NCBI RefSeq assembly: GCF_030052815.1
Contig: NC_079496.1
Span: forward strand, 70,855,652 to 70,919,651
Length of the DNA: 64,000 nt
From: Hevea brasiliensis
Lineage: Eukaryota > Streptophyta > Magnoliopsida > Malpighiales > Euphorbiaceae
Direction: 5' to 3'
The notes under the pieces were generated by a model. It ran no database searches. It saw only the letters and a list, made by a program, of their open reading frames with translations, and was not told the DNA's origin. The translations under genes and the position numbers were made by a program. Numbering within the stretch: the stretch's first letter is position 1; each line of letters begins with the position of its first letter. Shown piece after piece: positions 46,532 through 58,157 of the stretch.

Positions 46532-47177
46532 CGCATCGCTTTTGCCATGCGCAGGTACTGGAGACTTAGCTGGGGACCCCAGCAGACATCAGACGGGGTG
46601 AGCCTTCAGAGCTGCATCCGGGGTCCAGAGTCACCTCACATCTGCACTGCATATGGTAGGATGTTTGGACTATAGGTGGTCCTTTTATATTTTTGCATTT
46701 TGTATTAGTTTGAATTGTAAGTATAAACTCCTGTAATTATGTATTATTGTAAATATATGAAATTTCATATTATTGAGATTTTCTATATAATGTATGTTGA
46801 TAAATGAAATGTTGAGAATTATTTATGAATGAGCTTCCAGTGATGATGTGAACTGAAAAGAAAAATTTTTGGAAATAGTATTGTGATTAGAGATTGAGAT
46901 TTTGAGATTAACTTGAATGTGTATAATGGAGTTTGGATTTGGAAATTATATTGGAAGTGTTTTTAAGGAGGTTCAGAAGAACTGTTTTTCCAATTTACAG
47001 CCGGCACTCTGTCTGATTTTATATAAAATTTACAGATAAATTCAGATTTATCAAAATTGAAAATAAATGAATTATAAAGGGATAAATTGTAATAGAAACA
47101 TAAATTGGTGCTCCGGCACACTGAGTGGCATAACTTGCTTGGCTACACTGTAGACGGGTAAGGGGTGTCACATTTAG

Positions 47178-47189
47178 TGGTATCAGAGC
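47178..47189 (+). promoter_or_regulatory. primer-binding site of E
   Basis: TGGTATCAGAGC five bases after the LTR end (47172). Confidence 0.94.
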
Positions 47190-47300
47190 ATCGGTTTAGG
47201 CATTTTTGGGCCTAGATAGAGTGCATACCATTGCATTGCATTTGTAAGTGTTGAGGTGACACTGATGTATATGTGTTTGTTTTCTTATTTTGAATAGGAT

Positions 47301-48480
47301 ATGGATCCTGCTTCGCAAAGAGTAGTTGGTGAAGAGGTTGAGAGTCATGCTCCACCAAGGGCTGAATCTGGGGGCAAGGGAGAATCTGCTCCACCAGTAG
47401 CTGAGGCACCTGCCCAACCTCAGTTTGCGCTATTTCAGCAAATGACTGAATTCTACTGGTAAATGATGGGGGCAATTCCACAACCACCACCAGCACCACA
47501 GAAATCTCATTTGGAGAAATTGAGAAAGCATGGGGCTGTGGACTTCTTTGGAAAGAGGGAGGATGATCCCATGACAGCAAAAAACTAGTTGGATAGAACC
47601 ATCAGAGTTTTGAAATAGCTTAACTGCACCCCCGAGCAGAACCTGAATGGTGCTGTGTTCCTACTTCAGGATGATGCATATCAGTGGTGGGACACAGTAA
47701 CCAGTGAGGTGCAACCTGAACGGATTACCTGGGAATTCTTTTTCACAGAGTTCAGGAAGAAATATGTTAGCAAAGTATATTTGGAAGAGTGAAGAAGAGA
47801 GTTTATCAGTCTGAGACAGAGGCAATTGTCAGTGGTGGAATATGAGCGTGAGTTTGTTAGACTGAGCAGATATGGGAGGGAGATAGTCCCTACAGAGGCA
47901 GAGAGGTGCAGAAGGTTTGAAGAAGGGCTCAATGACAACATCAAAGTCATGATCACAGTACTGGAGATCACAGATTTTGCTAAGCTAGTAGATGCTGCAT
48001 CAAAAGTGGAAAAGGTCATAATCAATGAACAAAATAGAAGGGAAAGACAACAGAAGAGGGGTCCGGGTCAGTCCAGTACAGGGTCAGGGCCAGTCTCAGG
48101 GGCCTAGACCACAGTTCACACCTAGGAGAGGCCATTCCACACCATCAATGGGAAGCTCTCCAGGGACAGTGTTTAGGGGACCAGCCCCTACATCTTCTGT
48201 TTGTCAGTACTGTCAGAAGTGGTATAAGGGGGAGTGTTGGCGAGTGACCGATGCATGCTTACTGTGTGGATCGACAGAACATCAAATCAAGAATTGTCCA
48301 AAGAGGACTACTATAGTTGCTCCAATACAAACTGACAGACCTGCTCCTGCACCACAAAGGGGTAGGAAGCCCGGTAAATCTGAGGTAGCTGGTCCATCAC
48401 TGAGGCCTACATCCGAATCAGCTGAGAGGCCAGACACTAGAATACTAGCCAGGGCCTATGCCATCAGAGCTAAGGAAGAA
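47301..48480 (+). pseudogene. gag: gag of element E
   Basis: Start MDPASQRVVGEEVES at 47301. In-frame stops at 47460 (TAA), 47586 (TAG), 47616 (TAG) and 47790 (TGA), and a frameshift near 48075. The Gag domain is recognisable from 47520 (GAVDFFGKREDD) to RFEEGLNDNIK (about 47917-47950). The zinc knuckle CLLCGSTEHQIKNC is at 48256-48297. Antisense ORFs at 47196-48025 are shadows. Confidence 0.93.
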
Positions 48481-50340
48481 CAAGATGCCCCAGATGTCAT
48501 CAGGGTTACGTTTTCCCTCTACAACACTTCTGTACATGCATTGGTGGATCTTGGATCCACTCATTCCTACATTTGCATCAAACTACCCATAGAGAGGGGA
48601 GTTCCAGTAGAGGAGAGTGATCAAGACATTCTAGTCACAAATCCATTAGGCCACAGTGTGGTAGTGAATAAAGTGTATAAAGGTTGCCCGTTGAGGATTC
48701 AGGGGTATGAATTCTCGGCAGACCTAATTGATTTGCCCTTCTATGAGTTTTACGTGATTTTAAGTATGGACTGGTTGTCACGTCACCAGGCAATAGTTGA
48801 TTACAAATTGAAAAGGATTTCTCTAAATCTTCTGAGGGTAATGAGATCACTGTTATGGGTGAAAGGACAAATTTCCTATCTAATGTTATCTCAGCCACAG
48901 TTGCAAGAAGATTGATGAGAAAAGGTTGTGAAGCTTACCTAGCACACGTGGTTGATACTAGGCAGGCTAAGCCAAACTTGGGTGATACACCCATAGTAAG
49001 AGACTTCCCAGATGTATTTCCTGAAGAGTTGCTTGGTTTACCACCAGAAAGGGAAGTCGAGTTTGCTATTGAGGTAATGCCGGGTACAGCACCCATTTCT
49101 ATTACTCCTTATATGATGGCACCCACTGAATTGAAGGAATTGAAAACTCAGTTGCAGGAGTTACTCGATAAGGGTTTCATACGCCCCAGTGTGTCACCAT
49201 GGGGAGCTCCGATGCTATTTGTGAAGAAGAAGGATGGAACTTTGAGATTGTGTATTGATTACCGACAGCTGAGCAAGGTAACTGTGAAGAACAAATATCC
49301 ATTACCTAGAATCGACGATCTGTTTGATCAGTTGAAAGGAGCCAGTGTATTTTCAAAAATTGATCTCAGATCAAGGTATCATCAGTTGAGGGTAAAGGAT
49401 GCAGATGTGTCAAAATCTGCATTCAGAACCCGGTATGGGCGTTATGAATTTCTAGTAATGCCGTTTGGGTTAACAAATGCACCACCAGCATTTATGGACC
49501 TTATGAACTGTATCTTCCATCCATATCTAGATCAGTTTATAGTGGTCTTTATTGATGATATTCTAGTGTATTCCAAGACTAGGGAAGAATATGATGAATA
49601 TTTGAGGATTATTCTACAAACCCTATGAGAAAAGAAGCTGTATGCTAAGTTGTCCAAGTGTGACTTCTGGATGAGTTAGATCTCTTTCTTTGGACACATA
49701 GTATCAGCTGAGGGGATTAGAGTGGATCCCAAAAAAATAGAAGCAGTGATGGAATGGAAGCCTCCCAGAAATACAACTGAGGTCAGAAGTTTCTTGGGGT
49801 TAGCTGGGTATTACAGAAGATTTGTGAAGGGGTTCTCTCTTATAGCTGCTCCAATGACTAAGTTGTTACACAAGAATGTGAAATTTAGCTGGAACGATAA
49901 GTGCCAAGCTAGTTTTGAGAGGCTAAAGGCTATGTTGATAGAAGCACCAGTGTTAACACAGCTAGTGTCGGGGAAAGACTTTGTGATCTACAGTGATGCC
50001 TCGCATAATGGGCTAGGGTGTGTATTGATGCAAGAGGGGAAAGTGGTCGCCTATACTTCCAGGCAGTTAACGCCACATGAACAGAACTACCCTACTCATG
50101 ACCTAGAGTTAGCAGCAATTATCTTAGCACTGAAGATATGGAGGCATTATTTATATGGTGAAAAATGTTACATCTATACAGACCACAAGAGTCTAAAATA
50201 TTTGCCAACCCAGAAGGAGCTCAATCTTAGACAGAGGCGATGGATTGAGTTCCTAAAGGACTATGATTGTGTGATAGATTATCATCCTAGGAAGGCAAAT
50301 GTAGTTGCTCATGCTTTGAGCAGGAAGTCCATCACAGCTT
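48481..50340 (+). pseudogene. pol: protease, RT and RNase H of element E
   Basis: The protease active site reads DLGST (48547-48561) instead of the DPGST of A and B. A frameshift lies near 48830. RT keeps [16 protein letters not shown] and FIDD (Asp codons 49554-49559); the stop after LQTL (49628) and another near 49678 interrupt it. RNase H has [10 protein letters not shown] (Asp 49995-49997), THDLELAAI and [10 protein letters not shown], then [14 protein letters not shown]. Confidence 0.93.
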
Positions 50341-51109
50341 TAAGATCACTAAATGCCTGTCTGTCCTTAGCTCAAGATGGAGCTATTTTGGCTGAGTTGC
50401 AAGTGAGGCCAACCCTGCTGCAGCAGATACAAAATGGGCAGAGGGCAGATGAAAAACTAATGGCCATTATGGGTAAAATTCCTGAGGGGAAGGAAACTGA
50501 ATATGAGGTGAAAGCAGATGGGTGTTTGTACTACAGGGGAAGAGTATGTGTACCAGATGATGGGGAACTGAAGACTAGTATTCTGAAAGAAGCACACACT
50601 AGTGTTTATGCTATGCACTCGAGGAGCACAAAAATGTATAATGATTTAAAGCTTCATTATTGGTGGCCTGGTATGAAGAGGGATATAGCTGACTATGTGA
50701 CTAAGTGTTTGACATGTCAGCAAGTTAAAGCAAAACATCAAGTTCCATCAGGATTGCTATAGCCTATAAACATACCTAAATGAAATGGGACTGGGTCACT
50801 ATGGATTTTGTTAGTGGTCTACCTTTCACCCAAAAGAAGCATGATGCAGTGTGGGTGATAGTGGATAGATTGATGAAGTCAGCACATTTTCTGCCAGTTA
50901 GGACTGACTACTCACTGGAGAAGCTAGCAGAATTGTATATCAGTGAGATAGTTAGACTACATGGAATCCCACTTTCCATCATATCTGACCGAGACCCAAG
51001 GTTTACATCGAGATTCTAGAAAAAGTTGCAAGAATCCTTGGGCACACAACTCCGTTTTATCACGGCTTTTCATCCCCAAACAGATGGACAGTCAGAACGA
51101 GTAATCCAG
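50341..51109 (+). pseudogene. pol: integrase N-terminal part of element E (exon 1)
   Basis: HHCC domain ([22 protein letters not shown]), then a TAG (50760-50762) and a 1-nt deletion near 50780. DDE core: Asp 50804-50806 (MDFVSG), Asp 50987-50989 (ISDRDPRF) and Glu 51095-51097 (TDGQSER), with 35 residues between the last two. A TAG replaces Trp at about 51017. Ends with CAG at 51109. Confidence 0.92.
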
Positions 51110-51183
51110 GTAAACCTAAGAACTAATTGAATTTTTGCAATTAATAAATTGAAATGATAGTAACAATGTGAATTATGTGATAG
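51110..51183 (+). other. candidate spliceosomal intron in integrase of E
   Basis: A 74-bp AT-rich segment GTAAAC...GATAG between ATC CAG and ATC CTG GAG. Phase 0; its removal moves the frame correctly from phase 2 to phase 1. Unspliced RNA meets a TGA seven codons in. Confidence 0.8.
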
Positions 51184-51933
51184 ATCCTGGAGGATATGCT
51201 AAGGAGTTGTGTCATTGAGTTTGAGGGGAGTTGGGATAGATACCTCCCACTGGCAGAATTCACCTATAATAATAGCTACTAAGCTAGCATTCAAATGGCT
51301 CCGTATGAAGCACTGTATGGGAGGAAATGTAGAACCCTAGTGTGTTGGACTGAATTGGGAGAAGATAAGTTGGTAGGACCAGACCTGGTGAAACAGATTG
51401 AGGAGAAAGTGAAGATAATCAAAGCTAACTTGAAGGTTGCCTCAGATAGACAGAAATCTTATGCCGACTTAAAGAGAAAAGAGATAGAGTATGCAGTTGG
51501 CGATAAAGTATTTCTCAAAGTCTCACTGTGGAAGAAAGTATTGAGGTTTGGGAGAAAGGGTAAGTTAAGCCCTAGGTTCATTGGCTCATATGAAGTCATT
51601 GAACGTGTGGGACCAGTGGCCTATCGGCTAGCTTTACCACCATAACTGGATAAAATTCATAATGTATTCCATATTTCCATGCTGAGAAGGTATCGCTCAG
51701 ACCCTTCACATGTCATTTCCATAAAAGAGATTGAAATTCAACTGGACTTGACATATATAGAAGAACCTATACAATTCCTAGCTCGGGAAGTGAAGGAACT
51801 GAGAAATAAAAAAATTCAATTGGTGAAAGTACTTTGGAGGCACCACAACACTGAAGAGGCAACTAGGGAAAGTGAAGAGATAATGAGGCAACAGTTTCCT
51901 CAACTGTTTGCATCAGGTAAATTTCGAGGATGA
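51184..51933 (+). pseudogene. pol: integrase C-terminus and chromodomain of element E (exon 2)
   Basis: Begins [42 protein letters not shown], a TAA at 51643-51645 where A and B have Glu, then HNVFHISMLRRYRSD and the chromodomain-like LAREVKELRNK / VLWRHHNTEEAT. Ends GKFRG with a stop at 51931-51933, just before the polypurine tract. Confidence 0.92.
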
Positions 51934-51943
51934 AATTTTTATT

Positions 51944-51956
51944 AGAGGGGAAGAGT
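51944..51956 (+). promoter_or_regulatory. polypurine tract of E
   Basis: AGAGGGGAAGAGT directly before the 3' LTR. Confidence 0.9.
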
Positions 51957-53988
51957 TATAACATCCTCATTTTAGCTAGTCCATACAGTCTACTGTTCCG
52001 GTGACCAGTGTCGGTCCGGACAGCTAGAACGTTCGGAAAAATATTTAAACTAAAGTGAGGAACCAAAAATTTACTCAAATATTAATAAGAAAAAAATTTA
52101 GGAAAAATTAAAAAATAAATCTTGGGACTCAAGAGAAGGGTCATTGAGGTTCTTATGGCATTAGAATGCCAAGAAAATACTTAGAAAAATTTTTCAATCG
52201 GTACAGACAATTTTGACCCATTAAGCCAAATGGAGGACATTTTGATCATTTCGTCTTCAGAAATGATTTTTGGGCCAACTTGTCCAGTTAAATAAATAAT
52301 TTATATAACATAAAATATAAATAAATATTGTCAAAAATTTAATTGCAATTAAATAGACAAGAAATAGAGAGAAAAATGAAAGAAAATAGATTTATGACAT
52401 TAACATGATGTCATTAAAACTCTCCTACCCAATCTAACATTGACACATGGCATAACTCTATTTAAAAGAGATAGAATAGGCTGGAAAAGGAAACAAAAAT
52501 CAGAATCCCTCTCTCCTTCTTCTTCATGCCGCCACCCTCCCACCATGGTCACCCATTAGCAAGCTTTTGAAAGCTTGATTTCCCCCACTTTTACCCAACT
52601 AAACCCTAACCTAGCAACACAAAAACTTGCTATTACACCTTGGTGATTCTTTTAGGAGCAAAAAGAAGAGGAAAACAAGAGCTTTAGCAAGTAGGAAAAT
52701 CTCAATCCTTTGAGGTTTGTGACCTAACCGTGAATTTTACTTTAAATTCATCATAAGGACTTTGAATGAGTGTAAATGACAAAGAAAAAAAATTGTCGAA
52801 TACCATTTGTATGTAAACCCTAGACTTTTGGTAGCCATGGTTAGGGTTTGATTGTGTTGAGTTTAATGAAATTAAAAGACTATCATGGCTGCCCATAATA
52901 TGTATTTACTAAGTGGATTGATGAAATGAAGTGAAAATGCATGTGTAGTAATGTTTGAGTTAGGGTTTGGAGTGCAAAAATGGGATTTTGACCATGTGAT
53001 GATGAAATAGGTTTTAATAGTCAATTAGTGACTATTTATTTCTGTTTAAATAAAAAATGAAGTGTATTGAGTGATGGGATTGGGTTTGGTGTGGCTGCCA
53101 TTAGAGTGACCAGCAAAATTGGAGTGACCTGCAGAATTGGACTTCAGTCCAGCAGGTTTGGGCAGCCATAACTTGAATTTTAGAGGTTAAATTGGTGCAA
53201 GGCCAATTGGACATGAAACTAGACACATAATGGCACAACTTTGGTGAAGAAACCATGCCCATAAAACCAAACCAGGTGGACCAAAAGCTTGCCCTAATCC
53301 GGGTGATCTGCAGTCTGCCTGGGCAAAATGACCAAATGAACAGTGATTGATCATTTGGCCATAACTCAATGTAGAAAGGTCCAATTGACCTGAAATTTTA
53401 CCAGAAACAAGCTGAGATATAGACCAACAACTTTCATGAAGGAACCTTACCCAAATTATGACCAGAACCTATCCAATAAGTGAGTTGCAGTCACTGTTCA
53501 TTACACTATAGATATGGTCAGCCCAGAAAAATTTCAATCCGGCCAGTTGTGGTTTTTGCACCATAACTTGAGCTACAAAACTCCAAATGGAGTGATTTAA
53601 AAAAGGAAATTGAACTAGACAAAACAAGGAACAACTTTCATGTTGATCATTTTGCCAAATTCCCACTGCAAAAATGATCAATGGAACAGTAAAAATAAAG
53701 CATGAAAACTGAAAATTCTGCTTAATTAACATTAAACTTAGAAATGGTATTGGCAAGCAATACCAACAAATTTTAAATGCAAAATGTGGTATTTTGGGAG
53801 TATTAAAACCAATGTACCTATTTTCTGTGCAAAAGTCAACATTTTGGTTGACTAATGAAGTGAATAGTAACACCAAAACCTGAAATTCAAAAATTGTAAA
53901 ACTCAAAAGTGTAAAATGCCCTAGTATACCTAACAAGATTGGTTTGGATAGCTTGGCATGCCAATAGGGTTCTGTTAGCAGTACTGCA

Positions 53989-54118
53989 TATGGCTTCATG
54001 CCATTCTGTGTTTCATGACTTTCCCATGCCATTCTGTGAAATAATAGCCTTTGGCTATGTTATTTGAGTTGATATACTTGGGTTTTAACCCTGATCATTA
54101 TTATAGCTTATTAGCTGT
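53989..54118 (+). other. stem-loop array in E 3' LTR
   Basis: Same five stems as at 46133, with one broken by a G-to-A change and the fourth (TGGGTT/AACCC) intact. Confidence 0.58.
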
Positions 54119-54370
54119 TTTGTTGCACACCGAGAGACACAATGTGACCGATGGTGTGATGGTCCGAGGTACTTAGTACCAAGTGCCAGTTTACCCATTT
54201 ATCCAGTTCAGTCAACTAGTATGGGTTACTCGGGCAATGATAATAAACCTTATCAAATTTTAAGTGAATAATACTGCAAATAATACCAGAAATTAAGTCT
54301 ACCCAAAAATGAAATCATACATTATGCATAATTATTTTATTCTATTTTATTTTATTTTATATTATCACCA

Positions 54371-54388
54371 CTAACCAGAATTGCTTAA
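54371..54388 (+). other. CTAAGC-type hairpin in E 3' LTR (decayed)
   Basis: CTAACCAGAATTGCTTAA; two pairs are lost relative to the consensus. Confidence 0.45.
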
Positions 54389-55034
54389 CGCGTCGCTTTT
54401 GCCACGCGCAGGTACTGGAGACTTAGCTGGGGAGCCCATCAGACATCAAACGGGATGAGCCTTCAGAGCTGCATCCGAGGTCCAGAGTCACCTCACATCT
54501 GCACTGCATATGGTAGGACATTAGGACTATAGGTGGCCCTTTTGTATTTTTGCATTTTGTATTAGTTTGGATTGTAACTATAAACTCCTATAATTATGTA
54601 TTAATGTAAATATATAAAATTTCATATTATTGAGATTTTCTGCATAATGTATGTTGATAAATGAAATGTTGAGAATTATTTATGAATGAACTTCCAGTGA
54701 TGATGTGAACTGAAAAGAAAAATTTTTGGAAATAGTTTTGTGATTTGAGATTGAGATTTTGAGATTGACTTGAATGTGTATAATGGAGTTTGGATTTGGA
54801 AATTATATTGGAAGTGTTTTTAAAAAGGTTCAGAAGAACTGTTTTTCCAATTTACAGCCGACACTCTGCCGAATTTTCTATAAAATTTGAGGATAAATTC
54901 AGATTTATCAAAATTGAAAATAAATGAATTATAAAGGGATAAATTGTAATAAAAACATAAATTGGTGCTCCGGCACATTGAGTGGCATAACTTGCTCGGC
55001 TACACTGTAAACGGGTAAGGGCTGTCACACCACT

Positions 55035-55644
55035 AATAATTAATAAATTATTAAAATAATCAAGTTTTCATTATTTGCAATTAACAGCCCATGCTTCCTT
55101 TAATTACATTTTATACATAAGTTCATTTTTCATGTGATTTTCAAAATTTAATACTATTTATTTTTAATGGACATTTAGGTCAAAAGTCAACTCTAGGTGT
55201 CAATTGACCAAAATGCCCCTATTCGGTTTGTATTCCCAATTTTTCGGTAACACAGATTTTTGTTGGTTTCTTTATTTTTTGTTTTTATTTGTACTAATTC
55301 ATTAATTTTTCTTTGACATTTCTAAAGTCAATTACACCTCTATAGGCCTTTAATTACGTCCCAAAAATTATTTCTGAGGGTTTCCCACAGTCCTGGGGCC
55401 GACAATTGCCTTCACCGTAACTTCTCGATGCACTTGCCCATCGCTATGGTTTTTGGCTCATTTAACTTAGTTACATTTCATTGCTATTATTTTTCCTTTA
55501 TTTTTTTTGTATTTTCCTCTCTTGTATTTCATTATTTCATATCTCCTCACTAATATTTAAGTATAACTCCAGGCACTCCAGCTGTCCAGACAGACACTGG
55601 TCACCAGAACAATAGAACGCACTACCGAATGTAGGGGTATTATA
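55035..55644 (-). repeat. solo LTR F, segment 4 (LTR 5' end)
   Basis: F resumes after E and ends GGGGTATTATA at 55644. Includes the 5S-like block 55420-55467. Confidence 0.88.
55420..55467 (-). promoter_or_regulatory. 5S-like block in F
   Basis: Minus strand: AGTTAAATGAGC, spacer, GCGATGGGCAAGTGC, then GAGAAGTTACGG. More decayed than C2 or A; 177 nt from the LTR 5' end. Confidence 0.45.
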
Positions 55645-55649
55645 ATTAA

Positions 55650-56434
55650 TGAAGGAATCAAGTGAAAAAAATGGCTTGAAGAGGGTTGCATGGAGGTGTG
55701 TTCACTTCGGCCATGGGAGCTTGCTTGGGAGAGCTTTGACTGGTGCAATTTCTGGAGGTTGAAGATGACTTATGCTGTCCCATTTAGTTTATATAGTGGT
55801 CCCAAATCTGCCTTAGTGGAGCACTTTCATGAGTTTTAATATTTGTTTATTCAAATTTCCTCAATTTATATTTTTATGCCTCAACTTCCATCATTTATAT
55901 TATGTACCATAAATTTTAATTTTTATGACATTTTCAAAGTGTGCTATCACTCATTTTTAATGGATATTGAGGTCAAAAGGCTATTCTAGGTGTCAAATGA
56001 CCAAAATGCCCCTATTTGGGTTGCATTCCCAATTTGTTTGTAACACCGATTTTCATCGGTTTCTTGATTTTTCACTTTTCTTTGCACTAATTAATTAATT
56101 TTTTTTGACATTTCTAAAGTCATTTATACCTCAATAATGTTTATATAAGTCCTAAAAATATTTTCCAGGATTTCCCGCGGTCTAGGGCTAGTCAACGGTC
56201 ATCACCGCAACTTCCCGGTGCGGTCACCCATCGCTACGATTTTTGGCTTGTTTAACTAAATCACATTACATTGCTTTTATTTTTCCTTTGTTTTTCTTGT
56301 ATTTTCCTCTATTGTATTTCATTATTTTATGTCTCCTCACTAACATTTAAGTATAGTTCTAGGCATCCTAGCTGTTCGGACAGACACCGGTCATCGGAAC
56401 AGTAGAACGCACTGCCGAATATAGGGGTGTTACA
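55650..56434 (-). repeat. right LTR of C2, segment 3 (LTR 5' end)
   Basis: Final C2 piece after F, ending GGGGTGTTACA at 56434. Carries a TATATAAA-type site on the minus strand at 55788-55795 (about 640 nt from the LTR end) and the 5S-like block. GGACA (56435-56439) is the presumed C2 target copy; its partner is off-window. Confidence 0.87.
56210..56257 (-). promoter_or_regulatory. 5S-like block in C2 right LTR
   Basis: Minus strand: AGTTAAACAAGC, spacer, GCGATGGGTGACCGCACC, GGGAAGTTG. It is 177 nt inside the LTR. The GATGGGTGACC 11-mer is intact. Confidence 0.58.
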
Positions 56435-57590
56435 GGACAACATTTTTCATGGGGACCAGGAGACCTAGTTTTGATCCTAACTCAACCAAATGGTTAGGCA
56501 AAGTTGGTCCATCAAATCTAACCTGAACCAAACCTGACCTGGAAATCCTAAATTTCAAGGTATCCGACCAGTTGTAGTAAAAATGCCATAACTCAGTCTA
56601 AAAAACTTCAAATGCAGTAATTCAAAAGTCAAAATCTTCATAAGACCTAGAGCTACAATTTTGATGTTTTGACCAGAACCCAGAACCAAATGCAACTTAG
56701 GGAAATTGCTAGGAGAAATCATAAATTCCCAATATGGAATTCCTGCACCTGGACAGATGTGACATTTGACACCCGAATGGTAAATAGACCATAACTTCTA
56801 CTAGAAAACTTCTATTGGAGTGAATCAAGATGATCTGAAAACTTAAGAAATAGAGCTACAACTTTGGTTTAGAAATGTTACTCAAAGTTTGAGTGTAAGA
56901 ACCCTAAATGCTAATTGCAAAAGTTGACCTAAACCTAAAATCCTGAATGCATAGGATTAATGAGTCTAGGTTAGTTAATTGGCTATAACTCACCCTACAC
57001 AACTTCAAATTCAGTGAATCTTGAACCTATGTAACCATGAGACATAGGGGAACAACTCATATGAAGATCACCATGCCAAATTATTGCTGTAACATAATCA
57101 AATAACTTGATAAAGTTGAGTTCCAGAATCTGTTAGGTTCTGGAAACAATATTGGCCACTGGACCAGTACTTAAAAAATTGACTATAACTTTAGCTACAA
57201 ATCATCAAATTGAATGATTCAAAAAGGAAATTAAAGCTAGGACATAAAGGAATAATTTTCATGAGGAATGTATGACCAATTTATCACTATAGCTTAGTTC
57301 AATATAAGAGGAAAACCAAATGCAAAATTTTGGAATTTTTCAGATGTTCATCAAATGACATAAATTGTGATCTATATTTCACATATATGATTTGATGAAT
57401 ACATAATTTATATGGACATGTGAATGGCAGGAAATGGTTTTGAGCATGGATAATGCAATGAATAGTACATATAGAGTAATGATGAGAATTATGAATACTT
57501 ATTAATAATAATTGCCCATATATGCCTAGACCTTATGTATGGGTTGGATATATTGGCATGCCAATAGGGTTCTGATTTGCAGTACTGCTT

Positions 57591-57714
57591 ATGGCTTTAT
57601 GCCATTCTGTTCTCATGGCTTTTATGGCATTCTGTTATCATGGCTTCCATGCCATTCTGTTACATGATGATGTAGATGGCTTTATGCCCGATTGATGTTA
57701 TAGCTTTTTAGCCA
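57591..57714 (+). other. stem-loop array in LTR J
   Basis: ATGGC/GCCAT, CATGGC/GGCAT-like, CATGGC/GCCAT, ATGGC/GCC and AGCT/AGCC-like stems in a row, the most diverged array. Phrases such as GCCATTCTGTT repeat between them. Confidence 0.55.
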
Positions 57715-58139
57715 TTCTATTGCATACCTAGTTGACATTATGTGTCCAACGGTACGACAGGCTGAGGCACAGATGTGTCCGGCGCTAGTTTACCCACTTA
57801 TCTAGTCCAATCAGTCTGTTATACGTTACTTAGGCATTAAAAAGTATTAATGAGATTAAAATGTATTGAAATAAGGTAAAAAAAAAATTGAATAATAAGA
57901 TAAAGAAAAAGAAAGATCTCAATGTAATAGATGTTCCCAAAGATCAGTATAATGAAAAATAATGTTTAAGATCATTATAGGATCAACCAACAAGATGCTA
58001 GAAAGAGTTGATATCAAAAATCTTAATTAGCCTTAAACTAATCCACACTTCATTAAATATGCATTTTCCTTATAAGCATTAAAATCATAAAATTATTACT
58101 TTTATTTGTAAATTATATCTTCATTGTATTATTGCACCA

Positions 58140-58157
58140 CTAAGCAGAAATGCTTAG
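58140..58157 (+). other. CTAAGC hairpin in J
   Basis: CTAAGCAGAAATGCTTAG, a perfect 7-bp stem in an otherwise strongly diverged LTR. Confidence 0.62.

Larger units (their letters stand above)
44110..47172 (+). repeat. 5' LTR of element E
   Basis: TGTAACATCCTC to GGGGTGTCACA. TATA-like CTATTTAAAAG near 44609. Modules start near 45317, 45502 and 45709 (spacing 185 and 207). Array 46133-46260, hairpin 46514-46531. Where B has the 5S-like block, E reads straight from AAGAAAAAAATTGAGG to AAAATAATTCTTGGG. The ORFs 45199-46175 on the minus strand are shadows. Confidence 0.95.
44110..55029 (+). mobile_element. Element E: complete but defective gypsy (Tekay-like) retrotransposon
   Basis: A 10.9-kb plus-strand element flanked by CCACT (44105-44109 and 55030-55034). 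LTRs of 3063 and 3073 bp, PBS, gag-pol with intron and polypurine tract. Its LTRs are related to those of B but lack the 5S-like block and about 100 bp around it in both copies. Stops and frameshifts block translation; the integrase catalytic residues remain. Confidence 0.96.
51957..55029 (+). repeat. 3' LTR of element E
   Basis: Starts TATAACATCCTC (the G of the terminal TG is mutated to A) and ends GGGCTGTCACA. Contains array 53989-54118 (second stem decayed: ATGAC) and hairpin 54371-54388. Also lacks the 5S-like block. Confidence 0.94.
21742..55644 (-). mobile_element. Solo LTR F with three nested elements
   Basis: An LTR from TGCCACACCC (21742) to GGGGTATTATA (55644), flanked by ATTAA (21737-21741 and 55645-55649). 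Its four pieces, 21742-22643, 30519-32808, 43832-44109 and 55035-55644, join to about 4.1 kb. Each break is explained by an insertion with its own 5-bp target duplication (G, B, E). No internal domain belongs to F, so it is a solo LTR from LTR-LTR recombination. Both termini are slightly mutated, so it is older than B and E. Confidence 0.9.
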
